64,000 nucleotides of DNA from Megalobrama amblycephala (Eukaryota > Chordata > Actinopteri > Cypriniformes > Xenocyprididae): assembly GCF_018812025.1 (NCBI RefSeq), contig NC_063052.1:13121501-13185500 (forward strand). The letters are read 5' to 3'. Under the pieces are notes generated by a model, which searched no databases, was not told the DNA's origin, and saw only the letters and a list, made by a program, of their open reading frames with translations. Below, piece after piece: positions 1 to 13,393 of the stretch (its first letter is position 1; each line of letters opens with the position of its first letter). A program made the translations under genes and the position numbers.

Positions 1-204
1 TTTGATGATGTTTTTATTACCTTTCTGGACATGGACAGTATACCGTACATACATTTTCAATGGAGGGACAGAAAGCTCTCGGACTAAATCTAAAATATCT
101 TAAACTGTGTTCCGAAGATGAACGGAGGTCTTACGGGTTTGGAACGACATGAGGGCGAGTCATTAATGACATCATTTTCATTTTTGGGTGAACTAACCCT
201 TTAA
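1..204. repeat. Right half of a TTAA-bounded fold-back element
   Basis: The sequence matches the right part of the elements at 6726-7460 and 40079-40588: the segment about a fast-growing 'GGTCTTACGGGT' block followed by the terminal GGGTGAACTAACCC and a TTAA at 201-204. The left half lies outside the window. It lies in an intron of nkain1. Confidence 0.75.
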
Positions 205-229
205 TATAAAGATTATGAAGACATTTTTC

Positions 230-800
230 TTTGGAACAGGGTAAATATTAAATATAAAATTACCTAAATATTAAAAACAATTCTATTAATTAAAATAATG
301 CTAAAATATAAATATTCATTGAAAAACTTGAAATGTTTCCTTGGCAATAAACTGAAATAAGCTAAATTGTAAATTAAAATTTAAAATTTAGTTTGTACAA
401 GTTAAATCTAAAATTGTTCACTGAAAATAAACTAAAACTGAAACAGAAAAAAAATGTTAAACCTAAATAGCAATATTTTAAAAAACATAAATCTAACAAA
501 ATGACTAAAGCACATAACAAAATCACTCAAATTTAAGCTAAAATTAACATGAAATAAGTTAAATGTAAAATTTTGTACAAGTTAATAATAAAAGTATTAA
601 CTGGAAATAAATAAAATCTAAAATGAACTAAAACTAAAAGCCTAAATAACAATATTTAAAAAAAAAAACAACTAATAAAATGACAAAAGCACATAACAAA
701 ATTAAAAAAATTTAAAATAAAATTAACATAACTAAAAATTAAATTCAAAATATGAATAAATCTGTAATAAAACTAAAATAGAGTAAATAAAACTAGTAAA
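230..800. repeat. AT-rich degenerate tandem repeat, ~180-bp period
   Basis: Very A-rich intronic DNA. At least two units of about 180 bp can be aligned: the block beginning CCTAAATAGCAATATTT at 462 recurs as CCTAAATAACAATATTT at 641, and TTTGTACAAGTTAA near 391 recurs near 572. No coding potential is visible. It lies in the nkain1 intron just before the exon at 856. Confidence 0.6.
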
Positions 801-825
801 CAGTCAAAGTTGGGTTAATGATTAG

Positions 826-2817
<1,992 letters not shown>

Positions 2818-3059
2818 AAACCAGAGGAAACCCACCTTCAGAGGAAAACAACTGCTTATCTCTGAGAGATGAAGTCCTCTGCATTGTGGGAAATCTTCTA
2901 TCAACTTCAACGTCTGTGTCTCTCAAACTTTGTCTCCCTCTATTGGAGAAAATATATAGTGCCACACCAGCCAGAGTTCTAGAGAGAGGGCAGGACCACA
3001 ACAAGATGCTGAGACAAGCATTATTAAATAGGACTTGAAGACAGTAACACATCTTCTGT

Positions 3060-3085
3060 ATGTGTGTGTGTGTGTGTGTGTGTGT
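3060..3085. repeat. (GT)n microsatellite in nkain1 3'UTR
   Basis: About 13 uninterrupted TG units. Confidence 0.9.
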
Positions 3086-3594
3086 TCATATGTGCACAAG
3101 CACATAAGCCTTTGTATATGTTTGTGTATTCACAAGGTGGCCGACCTTTGACCCAGGTAATCTTTGAACACACGCCGGAGCTGCCCGCTCAGCTCTTTCC
3201 AGTTCGTGTGTGTGTCGGAGAAAGATTGTTTATACTCTGATATAAGACACTATAATGTAATGTGTTAGATGAATGTTTTAGGTGGGGTAGAAGTGTATTT
3301 GGGGAATGCTGTAGGACTTTGTGCATGTAAAACTCACGATAGAGGAGTCGTGCCTCTGGGTGGCCCTCATACGTCTGCGTGCATGAATGTGCGTTTCTGA
3401 TTGTGTCCAAGTTTTGATATGTACTTATGCAGCTGACGCATAATGTGACTAGCCATAAATGTTTATTTGAACACAAGCTTATAGAATGAATGTATGTTAA
3501 TGTACAATACTTGTTTCAGGAAGGCTGTGTTTGTGTGAGTGAGCGAGTGGGTGCGTGAGGGACACACCTGAAGGGTGGGACAGTTGGTCAGCAT

Positions 3595-3600
3595 AATAAA
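3595..3600 (+). terminator. nkain1: nkain1 polyadenylation signal AATAAA
   Basis: A canonical AATAAA 780 bp after the stop codon, followed by T-rich sequence (CTCTTTCTAGATTATTC). It is the first canonical hexamer after the stop. Confidence 0.65.
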
Positions 3601-3620
3601 CTCTTTCTAGATTATTCTTT

Positions 3621-4142
3621 GTCTCGCTCACTTATAAATGCACCACAGAGGGTTCGGGTGAAATATAACTCTGTTTTTGTTCTCTCAAATACATATGGAT
3701 GAGGATAAAAAGCTCTGTCTTGTTTTCACAGGGCTAAGTGTATAAAACTAGTGCTCCCTAGAGAGAGCTGTGAGTCAGATGTGAAGACAATGACCAGACC
3801 TGTTTTATCTCATTGTACGTCAGTTCGCTCACAGCCAATGTCCTTCTGCCATTTACACAAAGGCAGTAGCTGCTCACATTTTAAACAGCCTGTTATTTTT
3901 AGAATGACTGCAACTTATAATGAAGAGCGTGCATCTTTTCTTGTACACCATGAGAACATTTAATAATCTTACTGGTAAAATTTGTGACTGAATGTTCTTT
4001 TAAGGCAAAACACCGGAGGAAAACTACTGTTTTTTTCATGCACTGATCAATTTTTGAGATTTTGGGCTATTTTGCTTCCATAACCATAAAACCAGGAAAA
4101 AAAGTCCAAAATACACATTTTAGTGTTTATTTTATTACACTT
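3621..4142. other. nkain1-pum1 intergenic, no feature seen
   Basis: Ordinary AT-rich DNA. A 70-codon ORF at 3751-3963 has no recognisable similarity and no supporting splice or promoter context. Confidence 0.5.
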
Positions 4143-5208
4143 TGGCCGGGTTTCACAGATAAAGCTTAGATTAAGCCAGGATTAGGCCTTCAATTAGGAC
4201 AATTAAGTAGCTTATATAAACTTGCTTTTGAAAAAAAAACATTACTGGTGTGAATCTTGAGACAAAACAATGGCTCTGACATATTTAAAGATATGCCAGT
4301 GTAAGTTGCTTTCAGTTAAAACAGCTCAAACATGCATTTTGGTCTAGGACTAGCTTAAAAGTGACCTATAATGCCCCTTTTTACAAGATGTAATATAAGT
4401 CTCCGGTGTCCCCAGAATGTGTCTGTGAAGTTTCAGCTCAAAATACCCCACAGATCATTTATTATAGCTTGCCAAATTTGCCCCTATTTTGTGTGTGTTC
4501 CTTTAAATGCAAATGAGTTGCTGCTCCCGCTGCTTTTCAAAAGAGGGCGGAGCTTTAACAGCTCACGCTTTGGTTGCTCAACAACAACAAAGCTGGGGAA
4601 TCTCACAGAGCCAAAATGAGGATTGTCAGTAACGGTGTTCAGCCTTACATTGTTCAAACCGGAGTCGACACTGATGGAGAGACTCAGGAAGAAGTTACAA
4701 CTTTTAGAATGAAACTGGACGTTTCTGAATGGTTAGTAGATACATTTATGTAGTTGCTGTGGAGTTGATTCAACTCATCCACTAAGATGTGCCGTCATGT
4801 GAATCTTTTGTGCAAATCCAGCGTTGAATTGGTCCTTGTTTGTGAAGCAGTCCGGCTTAAAATGATGGTATGTCAACAACACGCTACTACAACAACTCTT
4901 CCTCTTCTCTAAAGCAGCCCAACATGGCCTCATCCCCTTTGTTTTGTGTTCCCGGGGGCAGGGTTTATGTAAATTTTGGCGTTTGTGATGTCACCAACCC
5001 GGGAAGAAGCTTGTTGTAGTCCCTACCAGCTGTTTGTTGTAGTTCTTAAACAGCGAATTCTTTAAAAGAAATTATCACTATTTGCATTGAACTTTGAGCG
5101 TCGTAACTTTGCAGATGTTGTTTATGCTCAAACAGCAACATTACACACTAACTAAAGTTAAAAAAGTGAAATCATAATCATCCACCCCTTTGTCTGTGAA
5201 ACCGGCCA
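4143..5208. mobile_element. Outer inverted-repeat element (TGGCCGGGTTTCACAG ends) split by a second insertion
   Basis: The left end, TGGCCGGGTTTCACAGATAA at 4143, is the near-perfect inverse of TTTGTCTGTGAAACCGGCCA at 5189-5208. Between them, after GGTCTAGGACTAGC, sits a different element (4355-5189), so the outer element was interrupted by it. Family not named. Confidence 0.65.
4355..5189. mobile_element. Non-autonomous DNA transposon, family shared with 43415-44152
   Basis: Begins at a TTAA (4355) and shares long stretches with 43415-44152: TCAAACCGGAGTCGA, GAATGAAACTGGACGTTTCT, and an end of the form CACCCCTTT. Part of it translates as QPYIVQTGV...MKLDVSEWLVD in both copies, a remnant of a coding stretch not identified here. 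Its start (AAGATGTAATATAAGTCT) also matches, inverted, the right end of the element at 58861-60353. Confidence 0.7.
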
Positions 5209-5814
5209 TTTATCTATTTGCATCTATTTGCAACACATATAAGTCTGTAAAAACCTTTAAAAAAAAGAATTTTGATCCTCATGGCTTTATCCAATGTTTA
5301 GATTTTTGTTCTGGAAATGTATGCAAGAAGGTGCATGCATATTTAATTAGATTTTGCATATTTAAACATGACATTTCAGAACACTTGTAATACAAAACTG
5401 AGGGAAGTATATTTGTGATATATATTTCTTACTTTTTTTACCCTATTGACCTGTGGTGTCTTAACTACTCTGAAAGATTATAATAAAAGCAGGACAATCC
5501 CAAAAATAAACACCATAATACACATACAACTGCAATATTTGATACATTAAAGGGTTTATTATTAATGCATTACTAACATTGTGTTATTAAGGTATTGAGA
5601 TTATAGTTCACATAAACATATCAGAAGTCACATTTTGAATAGGGGACTGTTTCATTCACATGAATGCAATTTATAATAGCCTCTTTCTAGTACCTCATGG
5701 CTTTTGCAAATGTGTTTGTAGAGGAAAAGAAAATATTTATTAATCCCACCAGTAAAATTTGTGACTAAATGTACTGTCACTCTGAAATATTATTTAAAAA
5801 AATATTATTAATGT

Positions 5815-6648
5815 ATACACTCTAAAAATAACTGTAAAATAACTAAACAAATTTACACAGTAAAATTTTCCATTGAAACAGTAATATACTGTAAAAACAA
5901 CACTCTATAAAATGCTGGGTTAAATATGGACAAACCCAACATTTGGGTTGTTTTGACAATCTGCTGGGCAGTTTTATTTAACCCAACTACTGTTTAAAAA
6001 TGACCATATGACTGGTTTAAAATGATCCCAAAATATGTTGGAAATTAAAAATCAGACACATAATTACTAGAGGCAACAATAATAATCAAAAGGTAAACAT
6101 TTATTAATAAGCAATTAAATAAATGTTTATTATTTAATGCTCATTTATTAAACATATTAGTAAATGTTAATTTCCAATCTATTTGGGGTTCATTTTAAGT
6201 GGGCAACGTAGTAATTTTTAAACAATAGTTGAGTTAAATAAAAACTACCCAGCAGGCTGGGTCAAACATTTATCCCAACAGTTGGGTTTGTCCATTTTTA
6301 ACCCAACTTGAGTTATTTTTAACCCAGCATTTTTTAGAGTGAATGCATTCTGGGTAATATTATTTGTCATTTTCGAGAACGTAAACTATAGGCTACTTTC
6401 TCGAAAAACACAAATATTACCCAGAATGCATTGTTTTTTACAGTATATTACTTCTGTATATTACCATGCATTCTGGGTAATAATATTTGTCATTCTCCGA
6501 GAAAGTAGCCTATAGGCCTCTATTCTTAAAATGACAAATATTACCCAGAATGCATTGTTTTATGGTATATTACTGTTTCAATGGAAAACGGTAATTTACT
6601 GTGTAAATTTGTTTTGGGTTTTTTTTACAGTTATTTTTTAGAGTGTAA
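5815..6648. mobile_element. Nested inverted-repeat elements (CACTCTAAAAATAACTGT ends)
   Basis: The outer arms are 5815-5893 and 6560-6648 (ACACTCTAAAAATAACTG, inverse TTATTTTTTAGAGTGT). Inside is a second element, 5911-6342, with CACTCTATAAAATGCTGGGTT and its inverse. Two back-to-back fold-back hairpins built on GCATTCTGGGTAATA follow at about 6341-6432 and 6463-6554. No protein is encoded. Confidence 0.7.
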
Positions 6649-6725
6649 TTAACATTGTATTTTAAAGATACTGAGATTATAATACATTTAAACATGTTTG
6701 ATTCACGTTACAAAATTGTAGATTT

Positions 6726-7460
6726 TTAAAGGGTTAGTTCACCCAAAAATAACGTCATTAAGTATTCACCCTCATGCCGTTCCACACCCGTAAGACCTTC
6801 GTTCATCTTCGGAACACAAATTAAGATATTTTTGTTGAATCCGATGGCTCAGCGAGGCCTGCATAAGGCGCAATGACATTTCCTCTCTCAAGATCCATTA
6901 ATGTACTAAAAACATATTTAAATCAGTTCATGTGAGTACAGTGGTTCAATATTAATATTATAAAGCAACGAGAATTTTTTGGTGCACCAAAAAAACAAAA
7001 TAACGACTTATATAGTGATGGCCGATTTCAAAACACTGCATGAAGCTTCAGAGCGTTATGAATCTTTTGTGTCGAATCGTGATTCGGAACGCGTGTCAAA
7101 ATGCTGAAATCACTTGACTTTGGCGCTCCGAACCGCTGATTTGACACAAGATTCATAACGCTCCGAAGCTTCATGAGTTGTTTTTTTTGCCGCACCAAAA
7201 ATATTCTCGCCGCTTTATAATATTAATATTGAACCACTGTACTCACATGAACTGATTTAAATATGTTTTTAGTACATTAATGGATCTTAAGAGAGGAAAT
7301 GTCATTGCTCCCTATGAAGGCCTCACGGAGCCATCGGATTTCATCAAAAATATCTTAATTTGTGTTCTGAAGATGAACGAAGGTCTTACGGGTGTGGAAC
7401 GACATGAGGGTGAGTAATAAATAAACATTATTTTCATTTCTGCATGAACAAACCCTTTAA
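6726..7460. mobile_element. TTAA-bounded fold-back element (GGGTTAGTTCACCC family)
   Basis: TTAA at 6726-6729 and at 7457-7460. The two halves are inverse copies of one another (GTAAGACCTTCGTTCATCTTC on the left, its inverse on the right), so the whole element folds into one long hairpin. Related copies are at 1-204 and 40079-40588. Non-coding. Confidence 0.85.
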
Positions 7461-7789
7461 GTATTACTTTTTGTACATTACTATATTACTTATATTCTGA
7501 TATCTATTAATGATGTAACTCATTCGGCTATGCTGTGACTGCATTTTATTATCTAAAATTGCCTGATATATTCTGATTGCGGAATAAACTGGACAAGTCT
7601 TGCCCAAAACAACAGATACAGCCTTAAAATAGAAACAAACCTTTCAATACTTCACTCGCCGTGTAAGCATGTGTGTCACACAAACACGAGCGCCTGTAAA
7701 TCTGTACATTGTTGTATGTGTCTCGCGCACAACAAAGGACGACACTCCCCTCTTGGCGCAATGAACCGCACGCGCTCCTTCTCATGCTA

Positions 7790-7903
7790 CCCATGATGCC
7801 TCGCGCGCGTCTGCTTGGATCGAGCCGCCATGTTGTCGGTGTGAAAGCTAGGGAGCTGCTGCGAACCGGGGCTGAAATCCGTCACCATCCGCATCCTCCA
7901 CCT
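7790..7903 (+). other. pum1: pum1 exon 1 (non-coding 5'UTR)
   Basis: Inferred from a strong donor (CACCT|GTAAGTA, intron from 7904) in CpG-rich sequence upstream of the coding start exon. Human PUM1 likewise starts with an untranslated exon. The 5' boundary is a guess. It contains one upstream ATG at 7830 with a four-codon frame ending TGA at 7842-7844, overlapping a YY1-like site. Confidence 0.6.
7824..7836 (-). promoter_or_regulatory. pum1: YY1-like site at the pum1 5' end
   Basis: GCCGCCATGTTGT; the reverse strand reads ACAACATGGCGGC, matching the YY1 core (AAnATGGCGGC). YY1 sites in this orientation commonly lie just downstream of TSSs of TATA-less genes. Inferred from motif and place only. 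Confidence 0.5.
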
Positions 7904-8560
7904 GTAAGTAACCCTCTGTTATAAAGCCGTCTTGTCGTTCAGACGCGTTTTAGCTCACCTAACGTTTATATTGTGGAGTTACGAGGCGTAACGAGTGATT
8001 TTGAGGGCTTTATGATAAGGCAGTGGCTCCCCCTCCTCTCCCCGGGTCTTCCTCCTGCTGTCGCGCTCTTCCTGTCCAGACGGCCCGGGCCTTTTGTTAA
8101 CGGAAAGAGGACCTGTAGAATAGCGGCTCGCGGACTTTACAGGTACCGCTTTGTGCGTTTTACACACCCGTTTGTGTTCGGTTACTATTGGAAACCAGCG
8201 ATATTTGACCGTTTAGGCCGTGTAACACTCATTAAAACGTTTGATCAAAGCCTTGCCAGACAGTTCCGCCCCTCACCGATTCCCATGTCGTGAATTAATG
8301 GGTGACAACACGGATAAACGCTTCTGTTTCACGACTGTCTGATGTCGTGAACACCGTTAGTGACTGCCTCCTCCTTCAGTGGTTTGTTTTAGAGGGTTAA
8401 GGCGCGCGTCTTTTGTTACCTATTTGTGTTATCGTGATGCAAACGCATGCTTTGGTCATGGGTAACGAGTTACGGTATCTCTGCCCACTTCCGGGAGGTG
8501 TACATGCGGCCGCCCGAGCTCTGGAGCGCTTGTTTCCGGGTATCTCTGGAGCTGGGGCCA

Positions 8561-9199
8561 TGTAATGGCGAAACTGATCAGCCTGCAGGCGACTATGAAG
8601 TGCATGTAATCTACGAGGACAATGGCTGTCTCAAAACTTTGTTTGGGGATCATATGCGTCTAGATAGGCAGCACAATAGCATCCAATATGTCATTAAGTC
8701 TTTGTTTAAGAGTTGTAAGCCATGAAGCAAACCAAGGTGAATCACAACAAACACAAAAGAGCCGAAGAGTTATTTTGATTCTGTGATTGCTGGAGATTCT
8801 TTGCAGAATTATTCTTATGATTATTTAAAGGAAATGTGTTTAACAAAAACAACCTCCATAGTCAAGTTATTGTTAAAAAACAATTCCTCTATGGAGGAAA
8901 TAAGAATGGGATTTTATTTCCGGAAACCTGATTATTGTGCTCTAGTATCAGGTTTTTAGGTTCAATTGAGAGACAAATAAGGGCCCGTGTGTGCGATGAT
9001 GATGATGAATGTGAAGGGGAGTTTTGGTTTGATCCTGGACTTACTTGGGGGATTTCTCCAACTCTCATGGTGGGATTTTACTACTTTTCCACTAAGTCAC
9101 AAGTGTTTTTTTCCCATATGTAGGTCTTGTGAAGCCTAGGTTCCAGCAGGTTTTGCTTCGAGACAGATTTTTCCTTAGATAAACAAATATAACCCATAT
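8561..9199. other. pum1 intron 1, no clear feature
   Basis: A short imperfect hairpin (CCTCCATAG ... CTATGGAGG, 8851-8901) is present. No exon or named repeat recognised. Confidence 0.45.
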
Positions 9200-10148
9200 T
9201 TAAAGGTGCAATATGTAAGAATTTTGTGGTAAAATATCCAAAAACCACTAGGCCAGTGTTATATATTTTGTTCACTTGAGTACTTTGAAATATCCCAAAT
9301 GTTTACAACTATTTGTAAATCGTGAGAAAATTGCAATTTTAACCAAGACTCCGGGACGTGTGAGGAGTCGCCTGTCAATTCCGCTTTTATTTTGTTGAAA
9401 CCATGGAAACACCAAAGACGCTTTAATATTTACATGTTTTAATAGACAAGGGAACAACTGTTTTGATATCTGTGGACAGAAAACGAATTATTGTTATATA
9501 GCTCAACACGTTTAGTCTTGTTTAAATCTAATTTTCTTGATTAAGCTAACATAGCATAATCAGATGCAGCTTTATTTTTAGTAACAGTAATACAGCATTT
9601 TCTCCATCATACAATGTTTTAAAATTAATTGCATGCCATTTATCAACACAAGCCATCCGATATTTAATATCATATTGTAAAATCGATCTATCTTACTGCA
9701 GTGTGTAACAGTGTCTCACAGCAGCCGCCGAGCGAACGCACAGAGTAACGTTATAACATAATTTTCAACACACTCAAATGTATCTAATATGATAAACAGA
9801 GCTGCGTTACCTCATACTCATGACTGGAAAAGCGGAAGCGGCGCCGGCGACTGTGGCATAATAAAAGTTTTACTGCTTGTGAGGCGTGTGTTTTGCAATC
9901 GCTCCAGCTCCTCGTTCAGCTCCACAACACTCGGTCCTGCTCTGCTTCATACTACAGTAACATTAATAATCGCATCCATGAATGTGATTTCTTCCCAAGT
10001 CCTATCCCAATGGTTTTCCACCGGCTGTGAAGTGAAGACCACATGTCGTTTCCGTGCTCAAACTTGGCGTCATCAAGCTATGCCTTTGTTTTGAATAGGC
10101 CTCTAGCGACCTCTAGCGGACAGAAAATATTACATATTGCATCTTTAA
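9200..10148. mobile_element. TTAA-bounded DNA transposon, AGGTGCAATATGTAAG ends
   Basis: TTAA at 9200-9203 and 10145-10148. Terminal inverted repeats AGGTGCAATATGTAA and TTACATATTGCATCTT. 949 bp. ORFs inside are short and unrecognised, so it is probably non-autonomous. Confidence 0.8.
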
Positions 10149-10186
10149 TGTAGTCAGATTCACATTTTCTTTTACCTTGCATGGTT

Positions 10187-10812
10187 TAGGGCTGCACGAT
10201 ATTGGGAAAAAACTGACATTGCGATATTTTTTTTTTGTGCGATATGAAAAAATTCACCAGATGACTTTGAATAGCTCTGTGTTAAAACTACAAAAGTGAT
10301 TTTTCTGTATTTTGTTGTTTGATTAACATACATGACACAGAAATCAGCAGGAATATTAGGCTGCTGTCACTTTAAGATCCAAAATACTTATCCGGTTTTC
10401 TTTCTCAATTGTTTAGTTCACCTAAGCCATAAGCAACTGTTTACGAAGATACTCTGTTTTACGTGCGCTTTTGACCTTTTATTTTGCATGCGTGTGTCCG
10501 TTCAGGCACAAATAGACACGGAAGAGAGCAGCAGTCTGTGAATTTAGCTTTCTTTCGCGTCTTTGCGCACTCAAATGGTTTAAAATTGCTTGAATGTTTA
10601 AACTGACAGCACCTAAAACATGTTCAAATGATTAACTTTCATTGTACGATGGTCAAACTTTGCAATTAATCCGAGAATCACATGAATTTTGAACCGTGGT
10701 GTCTGGTCCGTACGGAGTAACGATCCGTTATACATCGCACATCCTGTGATGTGACTATCGTGGATGCTCACGTCACGATTTCGATACTAAAATGATATAT
10801 CGTGCAGCCCTA
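10187..10812. mobile_element. hAT-like MITE, TAGGGCTGCACGATATTG ends
   Basis: Starts TAGGGCTGCACGATAT and ends ATATCGTGCAGCCCTA, giving about 16 bp of terminal inverse match. Lengths and termini fit the fish hAT-derived elements. I could not see a matching 8-bp duplication, so the class is by resemblance. Confidence 0.7.
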
Positions 10813-11741
10813 GATCACATAATCTGTCCATGTAGGTATATACGTGTCATTTGTCATAGTTTCTACCAAATAATGGTTAAATTTGTGCAAAAATGCTGTA
10901 GAATTTGATTGACATAAGCAACAAAAAATATAGGAACCATTTTCTCCTGTATTTATTGTGCTGCCCTAACAACTTAGTTTCAGTTATTTTTGTCTGTGAC
11001 TGGATCATAACCCACCAGTTGAGAACCACTGGCTTAGAAGTCATGAAGCCAACCCAGTTGCCTGAGAAAATGTAACTATTTACAAGGTGGTAATTTTGTA
11101 TGGTTTTTGCACCTCTAAACCTAGATCATACAAAACCAATGTGGAAATGAAATCGTACAAGTATGAATTAGCCACCAAAAATAGTTAAAAACTGCCATGA
11201 GAGTGTTATGAAGCTGTTCTGTCTGTTCTAGTTTGCCCAATAGGCTTCAAACTTATTTGACTCTTGGTTTTGACCAGTCATGGTTTATATGCTGGTTTAT
11301 GGGACCATGATTATCATTTAAAAGAGGTGTGGGTTGAATTTTGTTCTGATGAAGCAGGCCTCGGGATTACTAGAGTGCTGTGTGCACCGTTATCTCAGTC
11401 TTTCTAAACAGTGTGTTGCTTCACCCTGTGTACTATCTTGAGTTAAAGCTCAGGACATTACTTCATCAATGTGTTCAGGATTACACCTAATGGGGATCTT
11501 GTGCAGCTGTATAATCTAGCTGCATTGCAATTACAGCGTTTGATGTTCCAAAGGACACGTTTGAAAGCAGACGCTTAAAAAGTAAGCCTATATGGTAACT
11601 GATAAAGGACAAAAAGAGGGGTTTAATTTATGTGTTTGGAGTGGACATTGTCTATGTCTATGTTATTTTAATATTCTTGAAATTAGGGCTGTCATTAACG
11701 ATTATTTTGGTAATCGAGTAATTGGTCAATTATTTCAATGA
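10813..11741. other. pum1 intron 1 spacer
   Basis: No exon seen. A hAT-like end fragment (AGGGCTGTCATTAACGATTA, near 11686) precedes the next element. Confidence 0.45.
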
Positions 11742-11959
11742 TTAAAGTATTAGTTCACTTTAGAATGAAAATGTTCTTAGTTTACTCACCCCCATGTCAT
11801 CTAAGATGTTTGTCTTTTTTCAGTCAAAAAGAAATTAAGGTTTTTGAGGAAAACATTTTTCTCCATATAGTGGACTTTCAACAGTAACCAACGGGTTGAA
11901 GGTCCAAATTGCAGTTTCAGCGCAGCTTCAAAGGGCTCTACACAATCCCAGCCGAGGAA

Positions 11960-13009
11960 TTGACTATATGCACGGTTACTTGATGGTTGTCGTTAAGCCA
12001 GCTCGGGCATTTCCGGTGAACTGTTAGCTGATCATTCTGTACTCGCTGTACATCTACACAAAACCATCAGTGGTTGACTTTTTAATGTTTTATTCATATT
12101 TTAATGCAGTTTTCACATTTACCTTATTTGCCAATAAACCAGATTTATTGATTGCAATAAAGACGAAGCTATTGGGACCGTTTAAGAAATGCTGTGTCTA
12201 TAGACACGCACATTCTAATTTTTTTCCAGCACTTCAAATGTTATTTTTAATGTGATGACCACAAACATTTGTTCATCCTTTTGAGATTGTCCCCATTTGT
12301 AAAACCGAGCAATTCAAAATGTAGGAAATCCAACATTTGATAGAAAACGCGTATTTAAATATAAAAAGACATTAACTACCACTATAACCAGTAGGTGGCA
12401 GCAGAGTAGCATGTATTTGTGCATATATTAGCCATTTCCTGTAGGCTAATAGTTTTTCACTTAGTTTCACTTTTGAATTAATATGAAACATTATAAAATA
12501 ACTAGGTTTAAAAATACGTTTTGTCAATGTGAAGTATGAAATACTCACAATCTCATTAAAAACAATAACTTTTCTTGTGAATGAATTACACAAAGCAAGC
12601 ACCAGGCTCTCCCTTTATAATCACAGAAGCTGTCAGTCAGTTTCAGCACACTTGTGAAAACTCACATTTTATTCAATGAATCTAACTAAAGTGCACAATA
12701 AATATTTAATTTTTGATGCTTTTTTCCCCACACGAAAGTGTGAAAACTGATGGTTGAATTGAATTTAGCTGATGAGGAACACTGAGGTGCATCTTTATTT
12801 ATTTATATATATTTTTTATGTGGTCTTACATTTGAATAACTAAATTAATGCTATGCCTGACTATTTAAGTGACTATATTCTGATTATAAACAAATACAGT
12901 ATTACACTATTGATGCTCAACACACCAACAAGAGACATTTCACCGGAAGCTTTCCAGCTGGCTTATGTTATTGCAGAAGTTCTAAAGAACGCTCCGTGCA
13001 TATAGTCAA
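11960..13009. mobile_element. Insertion with perfect 16-bp inverted ends inside the fold-back element
   Basis: Begins TTGACTATATGCACGG and ends CCGTGCATATAGTCAA (perfect 16-bp inverse). Further inward the arms match loosely (AAGCCAGCT, TTCCGGTGAA). It interrupts the left arm of 11742-13764. Interior is AT-rich and non-coding. Confidence 0.75.
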
Positions 13010-13095
13010 TATGGGTCTTATCTAGCGAAAAAAATAAAATAAAAATGTATATACTATTTAACCACAAATGCTCATCTTGCGATGCGCCACACATT

Positions 13096-13302
13096 ACGTA
13101 ATCACGTTGGAAAGGTCACGCGTGACGTAGACAGACGTGACGTTTACAAAGCGAACATGCAAAGACTGTCAAACGGCCTTTACCGAGAAAAATAAAAAAA
13201 GGTAAAACAGCGATGTTGAACGATTTTGAAGTTGGAGGAGAATTTTGCCCTACCACGGTACTTCCACCTCCGTCACGCGTGACCTTTCCAACGTGATTAC
13301 GT
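13096..13302. repeat. Perfect 32-bp inverted repeat around a 143-bp loop
   Basis: Arms 13096-13127 and 13271-13302 are exact inverses over 32 bases (left begins ACGTAATCACGTTGG). The pairing continues imperfectly outward to the AGATAAGACC blocks at about 13015 and 13420. Confidence 0.9.
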
Positions 13303-13357
13303 GGCACATCACAGAGTAGTGCTAGATGACCATTTTTGGTTAAAAAGTATATAATTT

Positions 13358-13393
<36 letters not shown>

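Larger units (their letters stand above)
2818..3620 (+). other. nkain1: nkain1 3' untranslated region
   Basis: Begins after the TAG at 2815-2817 and runs to the poly(A) signal AATAAA at 3595-3600. Cleavage is probably about 15-20 bases further. It contains a (GT)n run at 3060-3085. The exact 3' end is inferred from the hexamer only. Confidence 0.7.
7620..8560. promoter_or_regulatory. pum1: CpG-rich pum1 promoter region
   Basis: CpG becomes frequent from about 7,620 (CTCGCGCACAAC, CGCACGCGCTCC, CTCGCGCGCGTC) and stays so into intron 1, in contrast with the AT-rich flanks. This is the pattern of a housekeeping-type, TATA-less promoter. I see no convincing TATA box. Confidence 0.7.

Noticed and set aside
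8447..8725. 92-codon ORF in pum1 intron 1
   Set aside because: No similarity recognised and no donor/acceptor context linking it to pum1; GC-rich DNA yields long chance frames.
9789..10094. 101-codon ORF
   Set aside because: Lies wholly inside the 9200-10148 non-autonomous transposon; no transposase motif recognised.
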